Shown here piece after piece: positions 35,503 to 47,857 of a stretch of 64,000 nt of DNA. The notes under the pieces were generated by a model. The model was given only the letters and a program-made list of their open reading frames with translations. It was not told where the DNA came from and ran no database searches. The DNA comes from Amycolatopsis azurea DSM 43854 (GTDB lineage: Bacteria > Actinomycetota > Actinomycetes > Mycobacteriales > Pseudonocardiaceae), in NCBI RefSeq assembly GCF_001995215.1, contig NZ_MUXN01000016.1, positions 255,705-319,704 on the forward strand, written 5' to 3'. Within the stretch, counting starts at the first letter, position 1, and each line of letters starts with the position of its first letter. The position numbers and the translations under genes were made by a program.

Positions 35503-36734
35503 GATCGCGACCGTAGCGGGATCGTGGTCACCAGCCGCCACAGCGGTTCCCCGTCGACGGCGGGGCCCGCGATGAGCTCGCCGCGCAGCGCCTCCACCCG
35601 TTCGGTCAGCCCGGGCAACCCGTTGCCACCACGATCCGGCGTGACGGCCAACTCCCTGAGCGGGTTCACGATCTCGATCCGCAAAGCGTCCGCCAGCACC
35701 GCGACCCGCACGGTCACCGGGCCGGGATGCGCGTGCCGCAGCGCGTTCGTCAGTCCTTCTTGGACGATCCGGTACGCCTCCCGCGAGAGGGTCGCGGGCA
35801 GTTCGGCGGCGGGTCCGGTCAGCTCGTAGTCGATCACCGCGCCGCCGGAGCGTGCCCGTTCGGCCAGCGTCGCGACTTCGATGAGCCGTCGCTCGGGTTC
35901 GCGGGACGACTTGTCCTCACGCAGCAGGCCGAGTACGTGATCGAGGTCTTCGAGCGCCGCCCTGGACGACTCCTCGATGGTGCCCAGCGCCCGGCGCACC
36001 AGTTGTGGCTCCGAATCGACCAGTTCGGCGGCCGCGGCGGCCTGGATGGTCGACGTCGTCAGCGTGTGGCCGATGGAGTCGTGCAGCTCGCGGGCCAGCC
36101 GGTTGCGCTGCTCGAAGTGGTTCGCCCGGACCTCGGCCGCGGCGACGCGTTCGGCGGCGGACGGGCCCAACAGCGAGATCGCGCTGTACTGGTAGAGCTT
36201 GGTGAACCCGGCGAGGACGTAGGCGATGACGACCAGTGTGACCAGACCGATGGGCAACGTCCACAGCCCCGCGGAGCCGGATTCGACCGTCACTCGCTCG
36301 CCGAAGAACTCGATGGGGCTGCCGCCGCCTGCCAGCCACACCAGGGGCAGGGCGAAGCCGAAACTCAGGAAGACGCCGACGCCGAACATCACCCATCCGA
36401 GTCCTGCGTGCACGACCAGCCATGCCGCCGAGCGCCCGCGTGCCGCCCAGGCGACCTTCGTATTCGGCAGGGGCTGCGCGATCCGGGTGCCCAGCATCTG
36501 GTTGGCGAACCACACGCCGACCCGCCGCATCGGCCCCGGCAGCCCGGCGAGTGCGACCAGCACACCCATCGCGAGCATGCCGTAGACCAGCTTCACCCGT
36601 ACGTCGCCGGGGATGAGGATGGCGGGGATGAGCGCGATCGGGAACGGGATCGCCGTGATCGCCATGCCGAGGAGTCCGAAAGGCACACTCCGATAGCTGC
36701 CGATCCGGACCAGGGGCTTCAGTGGGTTGACCAT
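35499..36734 (-). CDS. Membrane sensor histidine kinase (HisKA_3 type)
   Basis: The 411-residue protein has an N-terminal membrane region with four or five helices (about residues 18-180), the dimerisation/phosphoacceptor segment NRLARELHDSIGHTL with H218, and a C-terminal HATPase domain containing the GNGLPGLTERV motif. This architecture pairs with NarL-type regulators. No large extracellular sensor domain is present, so the signal is probably sensed in or near the membrane. It overlaps its regulator gene by 4 nt. Confidence 0.88.
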   Translation of the reverse strand: MVNPLKPLVRIGSYRSVPFGLLGMAITAIPFPIALIPAILIPGDVRVKLVYGMLAMGVLVALAGLPGPMRRVGVWFANQMLGTRIAQPLPNTKVAWAARGRSAAWLVVHAGLGWVMFGVGVFLSFGFALPLVWLAGGGSPIEFFGERVTVESGSAGLWTLPIGLVTLVVIAYVLAGFTKLYQYSAISLLGPSAAERVAAAEVRANHFEQRNRLARELHDSIGHTLTTSTIQAAAAAELVDSEPQLVRRALGTIEESSRAALEDLDHVLGLLREDKSSREPERRLIEVATLAERARSGGAVIDYELTGPAAELPATLSREAYRIVQEGLTNALRHAHPGPVTVRVAVLADALRIEIVNPLRELAVTPDRGGNGLPGLTERVEALRGELIAGPAVDGEPLWRLVTTIPLRSRS

Positions 36735-36741
36735 GACCGGA

Positions 36742-36747
36742 ACGCTA
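36742..36747 (-). promoter_or_regulatory. Predicted leaderless -10 box (TAGCGT)
   Basis: On the minus strand TAGCGT ends 7 nt before the kinase ATG. Confidence 0.5.
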
Positions 36748-36851
36748 TTCGGCGGCGTGTGCGCGCACCTCCCACTGCGGTGCCATTTCGCGTCATACTC
36801 CAGACCGGGACGCCGGTCACAGCCGGTTAGCGGGCGTTAGCGGCGTCCTCC

Positions 36852-36857
36852 TACACT
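36852..36857 (+). promoter_or_regulatory. Predicted leaderless -10 box (TACACT)
   Basis: TACACT ends 7 nt before the rpe GTG at 36865, with no ribosome-binding site in between. Confidence 0.55.
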
Positions 36858-36864
36858 CGGGCGC

Positions 36865-37548
36865 GTGGCTCACCGACCTTTGATCGCCCCCAGCATCCTT
36901 TCCGCGGACTTCGCCCGGCTCGGCGACGAGATCCGCGCCGTCGCCGGTGAGGGGGACACCCGCGCGGACTGGGTCCACGTCGATGTCATGGACGCGCACT
37001 TCGTGCCGAACCTGACCCTCGGGCTGCCCGTGGTGCAGTCGCTGCTCAAGGCCACCGACGTGCCGATCGACTGCCACCTGATGATCGAGAACCCGGACAA
37101 ATGGGCCATCGGGTACGCCGAGGCGGGCGCCTACAACGTCACCGTGCACGTCGAGGCCGCGCACGACCCGGTCATGCTGGCGAAGAACCTCCGCGCCGCC
37201 GGGGCGAAGGCCGGTCTGTCGATCAAGCCGAACACGCCGATCGAGGATCACCTCGACACCCTCAAGCACTACGACACGCTGCTGGTGATGTCGGTCGAAC
37301 CCGGCTTCGGCGGCCAGTCGTTCATCGAGGGCGTCCTCGACAAGGTGCGCACCGCGCGGCGCCTGGTCGACACCGGTCACCTCAAGCTCGTCGTCGAGAT
37401 CGACGGCGGGATCAACGCCGACACCATCGAGCGGGCCGCCGAGGCCGGAGTGGACTGCTTCGTCGCCGGTTCCGCCGTCTACGGCGCCGAAGACCCTGGT
37501 AAGGCCGTCGCGGCGCTGCGTGAGCAGGCGGCCCGCGCCCGGGGCTGA
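36865..37548 (+). CDS. rpe: Ribulose-phosphate 3-epimerase
   Basis: It interconverts ribulose-5-P and xylulose-5-P in the pentose phosphate pathway and so connects to ribulose-5-P, a riboflavin precursor. The 227-residue TIM barrel has [13 protein letters not shown], the metal-binding [29 protein letters not shown], and [10 protein letters not shown], the full set of active-site motifs. It is 112 nt upstream of ribE and probably opens this transcription unit. Confidence 0.95.
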   Translation: MAHRPLIAPSILSADFARLGDEIRAVAGEGDTRADWVHVDVMDAHFVPNLTLGLPVVQSLLKATDVPIDCHLMIENPDKWAIGYAEAGAYNVTVHVEAAHDPVMLAKNLRAAGAKAGLSIKPNTPIEDHLDTLKHYDTLLVMSVEPGFGGQSFIEGVLDKVRTARRLVDTGHLKLVVEIDGGINADTIERAAEAGVDCFVAGSAVYGAEDPGKAVAALREQAARARG

Positions 37549-37660
37549 TCCCGGTTCTTGATCCGCCCGTCGGGTCAGGAGAAGGAATCGGCCCGGATGG
37601 GTGTTGGATGAGGGGAGCGCCGTTTCCAGCGACGGCGTGACCAGGAGGAGGGCAGCAGGA

Positions 37661-38280
37661 GTGTTCACCGGCATTGTCGAGGAACTCGGCGAGGTCACCG
37701 CGGTCGAGCAGGTCCCCAACGCCGCGCGGCTGACCGTGCGAGGGCCGCTGGTGACCAGCGACGCCGGTCACGGCGACTCCATCGCGGTGAGTGGCGTGTG
37801 CCTCACCGTGGTCGCGGTGGCGGGCGGTGAGTTTACCGTCGATGTCGTGCACGAGACCCTGCAGCGCTCCAGCCTCGCGAAGGTGAACGTCGGCGACGTC
37901 GTCAACCTGGAACGCGCGACGCCGGCGGGCGGCAGGCTCGGCGGGCACATCATGCAGGGCCACGTCGACGGCACCGGTGTCTTCCTCAAGCGGGACGAGC
38001 AGGGACTCACCTCGTTCGCCCTGCCTCCGAAGCTGGCCAGGTACGTGGTCGAGAAGGGGTCGATCGCGGTCGACGGCGTCTCCCTCACGGTCGCTTCGGT
38101 GACCGACGAGGAGTTCTCCGTCGCCCTGATCCCGACCACCCTCGAACTGACCACCCTCGGCCGGAACACCCCGGGTGACCTGGTGAACCTCGAGGTCGAC
38201 GTGGTCGCCAAGTACGTCGAGAAGCTGGCCATGCCGCACCTGCGCACGCAGGGGGACAATGGCGGCACGGAGGAGCGGGC

Positions 38281-38284
<4 letters not shown>
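37661..38284 (+). CDS. ribE: Riboflavin synthase alpha chain
   Basis: It dismutates two 6,7-dimethyl-8-ribityllumazine molecules to riboflavin. The 207-residue protein has two homologous barrel halves: it starts [11 protein letters not shown] and repeats a related fold near residue 100 ([12 protein letters not shown]). GTG 37661 is the start that gives the conserved FTGIVEE N-terminus, with AGGAGGAGGG and GCAGGA upstream. I do not see an FMN riboswitch in 37549-37660. Its stop overlaps ribBA. Confidence 0.94.
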
Positions 38285-40576
<2,292 letters not shown>

Positions 40577-40579
40577 GGC

Positions 40580-40840
40580 CTCGTGAGTGGTGAGGCTGGT
40601 TAGAACCGTCCTTGTCACTCACGAGACCCAGCGCCTTCACGGATTTGAGCAGGCGGGGCGGGCGCGGTTGGCTCCGCGTGCCGGTTTCGGGGAGTTGCGA
40701 AAGCCACTTTCGCAACCTTCAACGTTGCGAAAGTGGCTTTCGCGTCACCGCTGGGCCTTCATCACCGCTGATCACTGCCCAGCACCGGCTGGCGTCTCGT
40801 GAGTGGTAAGGACGGTTAGAACCAGCCTCGCCACTCACGA
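40580..40840. repeat. Composite element: two inverted 46-bp hairpins around a 20-bp-arm palindrome
   Basis: Left hairpin 40580-40625 and right hairpin 40796-40840 both have CTCGTGAGTG/CACTCACGA ends and the GGTTAGAACC core, and each approximates the other's reverse complement. Between them, 40697-40716 and 40724-40743 are perfect 20-bp arms (GCGAAAGCCACTTTCGCAAC). It fills the space between the convergent PH-domain and exonuclease genes. A related hairpin is at 47858-47911. Confidence 0.85.
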
Positions 40841-40842
40841 CC

Positions 40843-41622
40843 TCAAAGCGAAAGGTCCACCACGATCGGCGCGTGGTCCGAGGAGCCCTTCCCCTTCCGC
40901 GCCTCACGGTCCACATAGGAATCCGTGACCGCGCCCGCCACCGTCGCGTCGGCGTACACGAGGTCGATCCGCATTCCCTTGTTGTTCGGGAAGTTCCCGG
41001 CCCGGTAGTCCCAGTACGTGAACGGGTGGTCGTACTTCAGCGGCCGCGGGAACACGTCGGACAGGCCGAGATCGCGCAGCGCGGCCAGGGCCTTCCGCTC
41101 CGGCTCGGTCACGTGCGTCGACTCGGTGAACACGCCGATGTCCCAGACGTCCGCGTCGGTCGGCGCGATGTTGAAGTCGCCGAGCACCGCGAAGGGCAAC
41201 CCGCGCGCCTGCTCCTCGCGCACGGTCGCCTCCAGCGCCGAGAGCCAGGCGAGTTTGTAGTTGTAGTGCGGGTTCTCCAGGTCACGCCCGTTCGGCACGT
41301 ACACCGACCACAGCCGCAGCCCGCCGCAGGTGGCGCCGATGGCCCGCGCGTCGGTCTTGTCCTCGAAGGTGGGCTCGCCGGTCAGGCCGCGCGTCACGTC
41401 CTCCAGGCCGACACGGGACAGGATGGCCACGCCGTTCCAGCGCCCGATGCCGTACGCAGCGGTCTCGTAGCCCGCTTCCCGCACGGCGTCGAAGGGGAAG
41501 GCGTCGGTGCCGCTCTTGAGTTCCTGCAGGCACAGCACGTCGGGCCGCACCGTGCCCAGCCACTCCAGCACCCTCGGCAGCCGGGGCCCGATCGAGTTCA
41601 CGTTCCAGGTCGCGATCCGCAT
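40843..41622 (-). CDS. xthA: Exonuclease III
   Basis: It is an AP endonuclease / 3'-5' exonuclease for base-excision repair. The 259-residue protein has the N-terminal ATWNVNS with metal-binding Asn, LCLQELKS with the key Glu, GDFNIAP with Asp/Asn, and the C-terminal SSDHAPIVVDL with the catalytic His. ATG 41622 starts the conserved MRIATWNV segment; upstream in-frame codons cross a terminator hairpin. Confidence 0.93.
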   Translation of the reverse strand: MRIATWNVNSIGPRLPRVLEWLGTVRPDVLCLQELKSGTDAFPFDAVREAGYETAAYGIGRWNGVAILSRVGLEDVTRGLTGEPTFEDKTDARAIGATCGGLRLWSVYVPNGRDLENPHYNYKLAWLSALEATVREEQARGLPFAVLGDFNIAPTDADVWDIGVFTESTHVTEPERKALAALRDLGLSDVFPRPLKYDHPFTYWDYRAGNFPNNKGMRIDLVYADATVAGAVTDSYVDREARKGKGSSDHAPIVVDLSL

Positions 41623-41664
41623 GCCCGCGAGCGTCCCACACCCCACCGACACACCGACGCGAAA

Positions 41665-41701
41665 GGGCCCCTCCGAGACGGGTCGCGTCTCGGAGGGGCC
41701 C
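41665..41701 (-). terminator. Terminator hairpin of the trypsin-like protease gene
   Basis: A perfect 16-bp stem (41665-41680 with 41686-41701) has a 5-nt loop. On the minus strand it is followed by TTTCGCG. It begins 15 nt past the protease stop. Confidence 0.8.
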
Positions 41702-41716
41702 CACCGGGGTGTGAGG

Positions 41717-42451
41717 TCAGACCCCGGCGGTCGTGCGGATCCAGGAGCGGGCCGAAGCGACGCTGCCGTAGTTGTTGGTGCCGCGGGTGTTCGAGCCGCT
41801 CTGGTTCTGCACGGTCGAAGCGACACCGACCTGGACGCCGTTGGAGACCTGGGGGCCGCCCGAGTCGCCCTTCCACGCCGAACCGTTGATGCCGACGCTC
41901 TGGATGGCCGGGCCGCCGTAGGCGTCCGAGGAGCTGCCGCTGACGCGGACGTTGGCGACCTTCAGCGCCGAGGCGGGCGGGCCGGTCGGGGTCTCACGGC
42001 CCCAGCCGTAGAGCTGGTTGGTGCTGCCCACCGACGGGTTCGAGCTGGCCAGGGAGATCGGCGTGACGCCGGCGTCGGAGGCCAGGTGCAGCAGCGAGAT
42101 GTCGGAGCCCGCGGGCGAGGACACCTTGCGGTCGACGGCGATCACGCGGCCGCCCTGAAGGGCGTTGCTGCCGACGCGGACCCGCATGCCGCTGCCGTCG
42201 GAGTCGAGGCAGTGCTTGGCGGTCAGGACCCAGCGCTGGGCGATGACACTGCCGGAGCAGTTGAAGCCGTCCCACTGACGGCCCGGGGTGTTGACGTAGA
42301 CCTGGGCGCCCCAGCTCACGGTGGGGGCGGTGCCGCCGCCCACGATGTTCGGCTGGACACCGGTCGGGGTGCCGGCGGAGGCGACGCCGGCGGTCATGGT
42401 GAGGGCTGCGGCGGCGAGTGTGGCGGCGCCGAGCGTGCGAAGACGGCTCAC
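41717..42451 (-). CDS. Secreted trypsin-like serine protease (S1)
   Basis: The 244-residue precursor has a Sec signal (residues 1 to about 26, ending GVASAG), the S1 activation-like IVGGG (36-40), and the triad H80 (LTAKHC), D117 (GSDISLL) and S197 (GDSGGP). GTG at 42451 is chosen because GAAAGGA precedes it and the signal begins there; the upstream ATG at 42532 would add a non-signal extension. It is a single-domain protein with no binding module. Confidence 0.9.
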   Translation of the reverse strand: MSRLRTLGAATLAAAALTMTAGVASAGTPTGVQPNIVGGGTAPTVSWGAQVYVNTPGRQWDGFNCSGSVIAQRWVLTAKHCLDSDGSGMRVRVGSNALQGGRVIAVDRKVSSPAGSDISLLHLASDAGVTPISLASSNPSVGSTNQLYGWGRETPTGPPASALKVANVRVSGSSSDAYGGPAIQSVGINGSAWKGDSGGPQVSNGVQVGVASTVQNQSGSNTRGTNNYGSVASARSWIRTTAGV

Positions 42452-42687
42452 GGTGCAGGAGTCCTTTCGAGCGTCATCTGACGAAGAACCGAGTGAAGTG
42501 GAACTGAGACGGAAAGTAATCACCCTGTTCACCCGCTAGGAACCAACGAACGTCGGTTCCGGCCCAATACCCGACTTAGGTCGGTATACGTAGTGAAATA
42601 AGGACCGGATCGTGGGAATGGCCACTCGAAGGGTTGACCGGAGCCTGGCTAGGGGCGGGGGCTCGCAGGACTGTCGGTGGTGCCCAA

Positions 42688-42693
42688 TAGTCT
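42688..42693 (+). promoter_or_regulatory. Predicted leaderless -10 box (TAGTCT)
   Basis: TAGTCT ends 7 nt before GTG 42701 of uvrC and would exclude the upstream in-frame GTG at 42677. Confidence 0.55.
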
Positions 42694-42700
42694 TGGTGGC

Positions 42701-44659
42701 GTGGCTGACCCGACCACCTACCGTCCCTCGCCGGGGAGCATCCCGGACGCCCCTGGCGTGTACAAATTTCGTGACGCCACGAAGAGGGTCATCTACGTCG
42801 GCAAGGCGAAAAGCCTCCGCAGCAGGCTGAACTCGTACTTCGCCGACCTCACCGGCTTGCACCCGCGCACGCGCCAGATGGTGACCACGGCGGCGAGCGT
42901 CGAGTGGACCGTGGTCGGCACCGAGGTCGAGGCGCTCCAGCTGGAGTACAACTGGATCAAGGAGTTCGACCCGCGGTTCAACGTCCGCTATCGCGACGAC
43001 AAGAGCTATCCGATGCTCGCCGTCACGATGAACGAGGAGTTCCCGCGCCTGCACGTCTATCGCGGCGCACGGCGGAAGGGCGTGCGGTACTTCGGCCCGT
43101 ACGCGCACGCCTGGGCCATCCGCGAGACGCTCGATCTGCTGCTCCGGGTGTTCCCGGCGCGCACCTGCTCGGCGGGCGTCTTCAAACGGCACGGCCAGAT
43201 CGGCAGGCCCTGCCTGCTCGGCTACATCGGCAAATGTTCCGCGCCGTGCGTCGGCAAGGTCTCCGCCGACGAGCACCGCGCGATCGTCGAGGACTTCTGC
43301 GACTTCCTCGCCGGCCGCACCGACGCGCTGATCCGCCGCCTGGAACAGGAAATGGCGGCCGCGTCCGAAGAGCTGGAGTTCGAACGCGCCGCCCGGCTGC
43401 GTGACGACCTCGGCGCCCTGCGGCGTGCGATGGAGAAGCAGGCGGTCGTGCTCGGCGACGGCACCGACGCGGATGTCGTCGCCTTCGCCCACGACGAACT
43501 CGAAGCCGCCGTCCAGGTCTTCCACGTGCGCGGCGGCCGGGTCCGCGGCCAGCGCGGCTGGGTGATCGACAAAGCCGAAGAGATGGACGTCAAGGACCTC
43601 GTCGACCACTTCCTCACGCAGTTCTACGGCGAGGAGGCCGAACGCGCGGACGATCCCGACCTCGGGTCCCCGGTGCCGCGCGAGGTGCTCGTCCCCGAAC
43701 TGCCCGCCGACGCGGAGGCGCTCGGCGACTGGCTTTCCGGGTTGCGCGGGTCGAGGGTGAGTCTCCGGGTGCCGCAGCGTGGCGACAAACGCGCGCTCGC
43801 GGAGACGGTGACACGCAACGCCGGCGAGGCGTTCACCCAGCACAAACTGCGCCGCGCCGGTGACCTCACGGCCCGTTCGGCCGCGCTGGCGGAACTCCAG
43901 GACTACCTGGCGCTGGAGACCGCGCCGCTGCGCATCGAATGCGTCGACATCAGCCATATCCAGGGCAGTGACGTGGTCGCGTCGCTCGTGGTGTTCGAGG
44001 ACGGGATCCCGCGCAAGTCCGAGTACCGGCGGTTCGCCTTGCGCGAGGCCGCGGAGGAAGGCGACGTCGCCTCGATCGCCGAGGTCGTCCGCCGCCGTTT
44101 TTCCCGGTACCTCAAGGAAAACGCCGAGGGCGTCGAGGTCGATCCGGACCGTCCCGGCATCGACCCGGAGACCGGCAAGCCGCGCAAGTTCGCGTACGCG
44201 CCGAACCTGCTCGTCGTCGACGGCGCGGGCCCGCAGGCCACCGCCGCCGCGGACGTCCTCTCCGAACTGGGCGTCACCGACATCGCCGTGGTCGGCCTGG
44301 CGAAGCGGCTGGAGGAGGTGTGGCTGCCGGGCGATCCCGATCCGGTGATCCTGCCGCGCACCTCCGACGCGCTGTATCTGCTGCAACGGCTGCGCGACGA
44401 GGCACACCGCTTCGCCATCCGGTACCACCGGGAGAAGCGGTCCAAGCGGATGCAGGTGTCCGCATTGGACGGTGTGCCGGGACTGGGGCAGGCTCGTCGT
44501 ACCGCGCTGATCAAGCACTTCGGCTCGGTGAAGAAACTCCGCGAGGCGAGACTCGAGGAGATCGAGGCGGTGCCCGGCTTCGGCAGGCGCACCGCGGAAG
44601 CGGTCGTCGCGGCGCTGGCAGGGGAGCCGGCCCAGACGACGGGGGAGTCCAGTACGTGA
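42701..44659 (+). CDS. uvrC: Excinuclease ABC subunit C
   Basis: It makes both incisions in nucleotide excision repair. The 652-residue protein has an N-terminal GIY-YIG nuclease domain (PGVYKFRD...[13 protein letters not shown]), a UVR/UvrB-binding segment ([19 protein letters not shown]), the RNase H-like 5'-nuclease domain ([21 protein letters not shown]), and C-terminal helix-hairpin-helix motifs ([22 protein letters not shown]). GTG 42701 is supported by the -10 box position. Its end couples to rapZ as in mycobacteria. Confidence 0.95.
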   Translation: MADPTTYRPSPGSIPDAPGVYKFRDATKRVIYVGKAKSLRSRLNSYFADLTGLHPRTRQMVTTAASVEWTVVGTEVEALQLEYNWIKEFDPRFNVRYRDDKSYPMLAVTMNEEFPRLHVYRGARRKGVRYFGPYAHAWAIRETLDLLLRVFPARTCSAGVFKRHGQIGRPCLLGYIGKCSAPCVGKVSADEHRAIVEDFCDFLAGRTDALIRRLEQEMAAASEELEFERAARLRDDLGALRRAMEKQAVVLGDGTDADVVAFAHDELEAAVQVFHVRGGRVRGQRGWVIDKAEEMDVKDLVDHFLTQFYGEEAERADDPDLGSPVPREVLVPELPADAEALGDWLSGLRGSRVSLRVPQRGDKRALAETVTRNAGEAFTQHKLRRAGDLTARSAALAELQDYLALETAPLRIECVDISHIQGSDVVASLVVFEDGIPRKSEYRRFALREAAEEGDVASIAEVVRRRFSRYLKENAEGVEVDPDRPGIDPETGKPRKFAYAPNLLVVDGAGPQATAAADVLSELGVTDIAVVGLAKRLEEVWLPGDPDPVILPRTSDALYLLQRLRDEAHRFAIRYHREKRSKRMQVSALDGVPGLGQARRTALIKHFGSVKKLREARLEEIEAVPGFGRRTAEAVVAALAGEPAQTTGESST

Positions 44660-44676
44660 TCGGGGAAAGGACCATC

Positions 44677-45567
44677 GTGAGTGCGCAAGAAGAAGGCCGC
44701 GGTTCCGGGATGGAGGTCGCGGTCGTTTCCGGGCTGTCCGGCGCGGGCCGCAGTACCGCCGCGAAATGCCTGGAGGACCTGGGCTGGTTCGTGGTGGACA
44801 ACCTGCCGCCCGAGCTGATCGCCACCATGGTCGAGCTCGGCGCGCAGGCGCGGGGCGCGATCACCAAGGTCGCCGTGGTGATGGACGTGCGCTCGCGCGC
44901 GTTCACCGACGACCTGGCGTCCGTCATCAAGGACCTCGACGCCCGTGGCTACAAGCCGCGCGTCCTGTTCCTGGAGGCCACCGACGCGGTGCTGGTGCGC
45001 CGGTTCGAGGCCGTCCGCCGCGGGCACCCGATGCAGGGTGACGGCAGGCTCGCCGACGGCATCACCGCCGAGCGCACGCTGCTGGAGCCGCTGCGGGAAG
45101 AGGCCGACCTCGTGCTCGACACGTCGTCGCTTTCGGTGCACGACCTGCGCGCCAAGATCGAGGACGCCTTCGGTTCCGAGGCCGGCACGCAGACCAGGGT
45201 CACCGTGCTGTCGTTCGGCTACAAGTACGGCCTGCCGATGGACGCCGACCTGGTGATGGACGTCCGCTTCCTGCCGAACCCGTTCTGGATCCCGGAACTG
45301 CGCGAGCACACCGGTCTCGAGGGCGAGGTCCGCAACTACGTGCTCAGCCAGGAAGGCGCGGACGAGTTCCTCGACCGCTACCACCAGCTGCTGCGCCTGA
45401 TCGGCGCGGGCTACAAGCGCGAGGGCAAGCGGTACCTGACGCTGGCCGTCGGCTGCACGGGCGGGAAGCACCGCAGTGTCGCCATTTCCGAGGAGCTCGC
45501 CCAGCGGCTGTCCAATGAGGACGGTATGGCCGTGAAGGTGGTGCACCGCGACCTTGGCCGCGAGTAG
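44677..45567 (+). CDS. rapZ: RapZ-family nucleotide-binding protein
   Basis: RapZ (YvcJ) binds nucleotides and, in E. coli, small RNAs controlling glmS. Its actinobacterial role is less clear. The 296-residue protein has the P-loop-like GLSGAGRSTAAK, with Arg where Walker A normally has Lys, a known trait of actinobacterial members. The C-terminal domain has VGCTGGKHRSVAISEELA. GTG 44677 has GGGGAAAGGA upstream; GTG 44656 (overlapping uvrC) is an alternative start. Confidence 0.9.
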   Translation: MSAQEEGRGSGMEVAVVSGLSGAGRSTAAKCLEDLGWFVVDNLPPELIATMVELGAQARGAITKVAVVMDVRSRAFTDDLASVIKDLDARGYKPRVLFLEATDAVLVRRFEAVRRGHPMQGDGRLADGITAERTLLEPLREEADLVLDTSSLSVHDLRAKIEDAFGSEAGTQTRVTVLSFGYKYGLPMDADLVMDVRFLPNPFWIPELREHTGLEGEVRNYVLSQEGADEFLDRYHQLLRLIGAGYKREGKRYLTLAVGCTGGKHRSVAISEELAQRLSNEDGMAVKVVHRDLGRE

Positions 45568-46558
45568 CGAGCCGCGTGCGGTGGCTTTGGGGGGCGGGCA
45601 CGGACTGCACGCCACCCTCACCGCGTTGCGCCGGGTGACCTCGCAGGTCACCGCCGTGGTCACCGTCGCCGACGACGGGGGCTCGTCCGGCAGGCTGCGC
45701 CGCGAACTCGGGCTGCTGCCGCCGGGCGACCTGCGGCAGGCCTTCGCCGCGTTCGCCGCCGAAGACGGCGGAACGCTGTGGGCGGAGGTGTTCCAGCACC
45801 GCTTCGGCGGTGATGGCGCGCTCGCCGGGCACGCGGTCGGGAACCTGTTGCTGGCCGGGTTGTTCGAGGTGCTCGGTGACCCGGTCGCCGCACTCGACGA
45901 GGCGAGCAGGCTGATGGGCATCTCCGGTCGCGTCCTGCCGATGTCACCCGAACCGCTGGAAATCCAGGGCGAGGTTTCGGGGCTGGACGCCGAGAACCCC
46001 GAGGCGATCCGGCGCATTCGCGGTCAGGTGGCGGTGGCGACGACACCTGGGCAGGTGCACCGGATCAGCCTGCACCCGACCGGGCAGGCCGACCGGCCGC
46101 CGCGTGGGTGCCCCGAGGCGATCGAGGCCGTCCTCGGCGCGGACGTGGTGTTCCTCGGCCCGGGGTCGTGGTTCACCAGCGTGCTGCCGCATCTGCTGGT
46201 GCCGGATCTGCACGACGCGTTGCTCCGGACGGAGGCCACGAAGGTCGTGATCCTCAACCTGATCCCCCAACCGGGGGAGACGGCCGGATTCTCCCCGGAG
46301 AAGCATTTGGACGTACTCTTCGAACACGCCCCGGAATTGCGGGTGGACGCGGTCATCGCGGACCGGGACTCGGTGCCCTCACCAGCCCGGTTGCGGGACG
46401 CGGCCGGAGAGCTCGGCGCGCGGGCGTTGCTGGGGGCGGTGGCTGACCCGGTCGTGACGGGGCGGCATGATCCTGATGCGCTCGCGGGCTGTATGCGAGA
46501 CGCTCTCGGTCTCACCGGGGGAGAAGCTGAAGGTATGGAGGGGCAGCGATGGCGATGA
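45554..46558 (+). CDS. yvcK: YvcK/CofD-like protein
   Basis: YvcK binds UDP-GlcNAc and helps direct carbon to cell-wall precursors. The 334-residue protein has the N-terminal nucleotide-binding [34 protein letters not shown], and [11 protein letters not shown], the family signatures. It starts at a TTG inside the end of rapZ and overlaps whiA by 10 nt, so the rapZ-yvcK-whiA unit is fully coupled. Confidence 0.9.
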   Translation: MAASSEPRAVALGGGHGLHATLTALRRVTSQVTAVVTVADDGGSSGRLRRELGLLPPGDLRQAFAAFAAEDGGTLWAEVFQHRFGGDGALAGHAVGNLLLAGLFEVLGDPVAALDEASRLMGISGRVLPMSPEPLEIQGEVSGLDAENPEAIRRIRGQVAVATTPGQVHRISLHPTGQADRPPRGCPEAIEAVLGADVVFLGPGSWFTSVLPHLLVPDLHDALLRTEATKVVILNLIPQPGETAGFSPEKHLDVLFEHAPELRVDAVIADRDSVPSPARLRDAAGELGARALLGAVADPVVTGRHDPDALAGCMRDALGLTGGEAEGMEGQRWR

Positions 46559-47538
46559 CCGCCGCCGTGAAGGACGAGCTGAGCCGGCTGGAGATCACCA
46601 AGATCGGCCCGCGCCGCGCGGAGGTCGCGTCGATGCTGCGATTCGCGGGCGGGCTGCACATCGTGGCCGGCCGCGTCGTGGTGGAGGCCGAACTCGACAC
46701 CGGGTCGGTGGCGAGGCGGCTGCGCAAGGAGATCCACGAACTGTACGGACATCAGTCCGATGTCCACGTCATTTCCTCCAGCGGCTTGCGCAAGGGCACG
46801 CGGTACGTCGTCCGGGTGGTGAAGGACGGCGAGGGGCTCGCCCGGCAGACCGGCCTGATCGACCAGCGCGGCCGCCCGGTGCGCGGGCTGCCCGCCGCCG
46901 TCGTGTCCGGCGGCGTCGCCGACGCGGAAGCCGCCTGGCGCGGAGCGTTCCTGGCGCACGGTTCGCTCACCGAACCCGGCCGCTCGTCGTCGCTCGAAGT
47001 CACCTGCCCCGGCCCCGAGGCCGCGCTGGCGCTCGTCGGTGCGGCACGAAGGATGGGCATCCAGGCCAAGTCGCGCGAGGTCCGCGGCGCGGACCGGGTC
47101 GTGGTGCGTGACGGTGACGCCATCGGCGCCCTGCTGACCCGCCTCGGCGCGCACACGAGCGTGCTCGCGTGGGAGGAGCGGCGGATGCGCCGCGAAGTGC
47201 GCGCCACCGCGAACCGGCTCGCGAACTTCGACGACGCCAACCTGCGGCGCTCGGCCCGCGCGGCCGTCGCGGCGGCGGCCAGGGTGGAGCGGGCGCTGGA
47301 CATCCTCGGCGAGTCCGCCCCCGAGCACCTGCTCGCGGCGGGCAAACTGCGGCTGTCGAACCGGCAGGCCTCGCTCGAAGAGCTGGGCCAGCTGTCCGAT
47401 CCGCAGATGACCAAGGACGCCGTCGCCGGCCGGATCCGCCGTCTGCTCGCGATGGCCGACAAGAAGGCGAAGGAACAAGGCATCCCGGACACCGAATCCG
47501 CGGTGACCCCGGACATGCTGGAAGAAGACGAGGCCTGA
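46549..47538 (+). CDS. whiA: Sporulation transcription factor WhiA
   Basis: WhiA works with WhiB to start sporulation septation genes in Streptomyces. The 329-residue protein has the N-terminal LAGLIDADG-derived domain (residues 1 to about 215, lacking nuclease function) and a C-terminal helix-turn-helix (about 240-310; [22 protein letters not shown]). Full length. In many actinobacteria gap-pgk-tpi follows; here an accessory block follows instead. Confidence 0.95.
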   Translation: MAMTAAVKDELSRLEITKIGPRRAEVASMLRFAGGLHIVAGRVVVEAELDTGSVARRLRKEIHELYGHQSDVHVISSSGLRKGTRYVVRVVKDGEGLARQTGLIDQRGRPVRGLPAAVVSGGVADAEAAWRGAFLAHGSLTEPGRSSSLEVTCPGPEAALALVGAARRMGIQAKSREVRGADRVVVRDGDAIGALLTRLGAHTSVLAWEERRMRREVRATANRLANFDDANLRRSARAAVAAAARVERALDILGESAPEHLLAAGKLRLSNRQASLEELGQLSDPQMTKDAVAGRIRRLLAMADKKAKEQGIPDTESAVTPDMLEEDEA

Positions 47539-47544
47539 CCCCCA

Positions 47545-47608
47545 CGCATTTAGTCCTCTACATGCGGTCCTTGCGCGCGCATCGATCGCATGTAGAGGAC
47601 TAAATGCG
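47545..47608. repeat. Palindrome after whiA, GCATYTAGTCCTCT family, copy 1
   Basis: Arms 47545-47566 and 47587-47608 (22 bp, left begins CGCATTTAGTCCTCTACATG) enclose a 20-nt loop beginning GTCCTTGCGCGCG. It starts 6 nt after the whiA stop and may end transcription. A second family copy is at 58749-58810. Confidence 0.85.
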
Positions 47609-47857
47609 GGGCTCCAGGAGGGTTTCGCCGAACACCGCACTGGGCTGGGGTGCTCGTGAGTGGCGATTCGGGTCAGCGAGCGGAAAGCGAAGAGGGCAGT
47701 GATCGAGCCCACTGCCGAGTAGTTCTGACCGTCGGTTCCCGCAGGGCTTTCGTGGCGCGGTCTGAACGGGCCCCGCGAGAAGGCGACCACGACCGTCCAC
47801 AAGGGATGATCAGCCTGATCGGAGTGCCCGTTTTAGGGGCTTTGGCCCGTTTCGGGT
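47609..47857. other. Non-coding stretch between two palindromes
   Basis: I see no convincing gene. CTCGTGAGTGGCGATTCGGG starts at 47653, and its part GAGTGGCGATTCGGGT (47658-47673) also occurs at 25561-25576. It may be a decayed relative of the CTCGTGAGTG elements. Confidence 0.4.

Noticed and set aside
34843-36734. PhoP-PhoR pair because it adjoins phoA
   Set aside because: The regulator has a LuxR-type DNA-binding domain and the kinase is of the HisKA_3 type. PhoP is OmpR-type.
37549-37660. Possible FMN riboswitch before ribE
   Set aside because: The 112-nt gap lacks the conserved RFN segments (for example the AGGGGUCGGUG-like start) and is too short for the full fold.
47609-47857. Short gene remnants in the whiA-caspase gap
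   Set aside because: The small open frames there show no codon bias, ribosome-binding site or similarity to a neighbouring gene.
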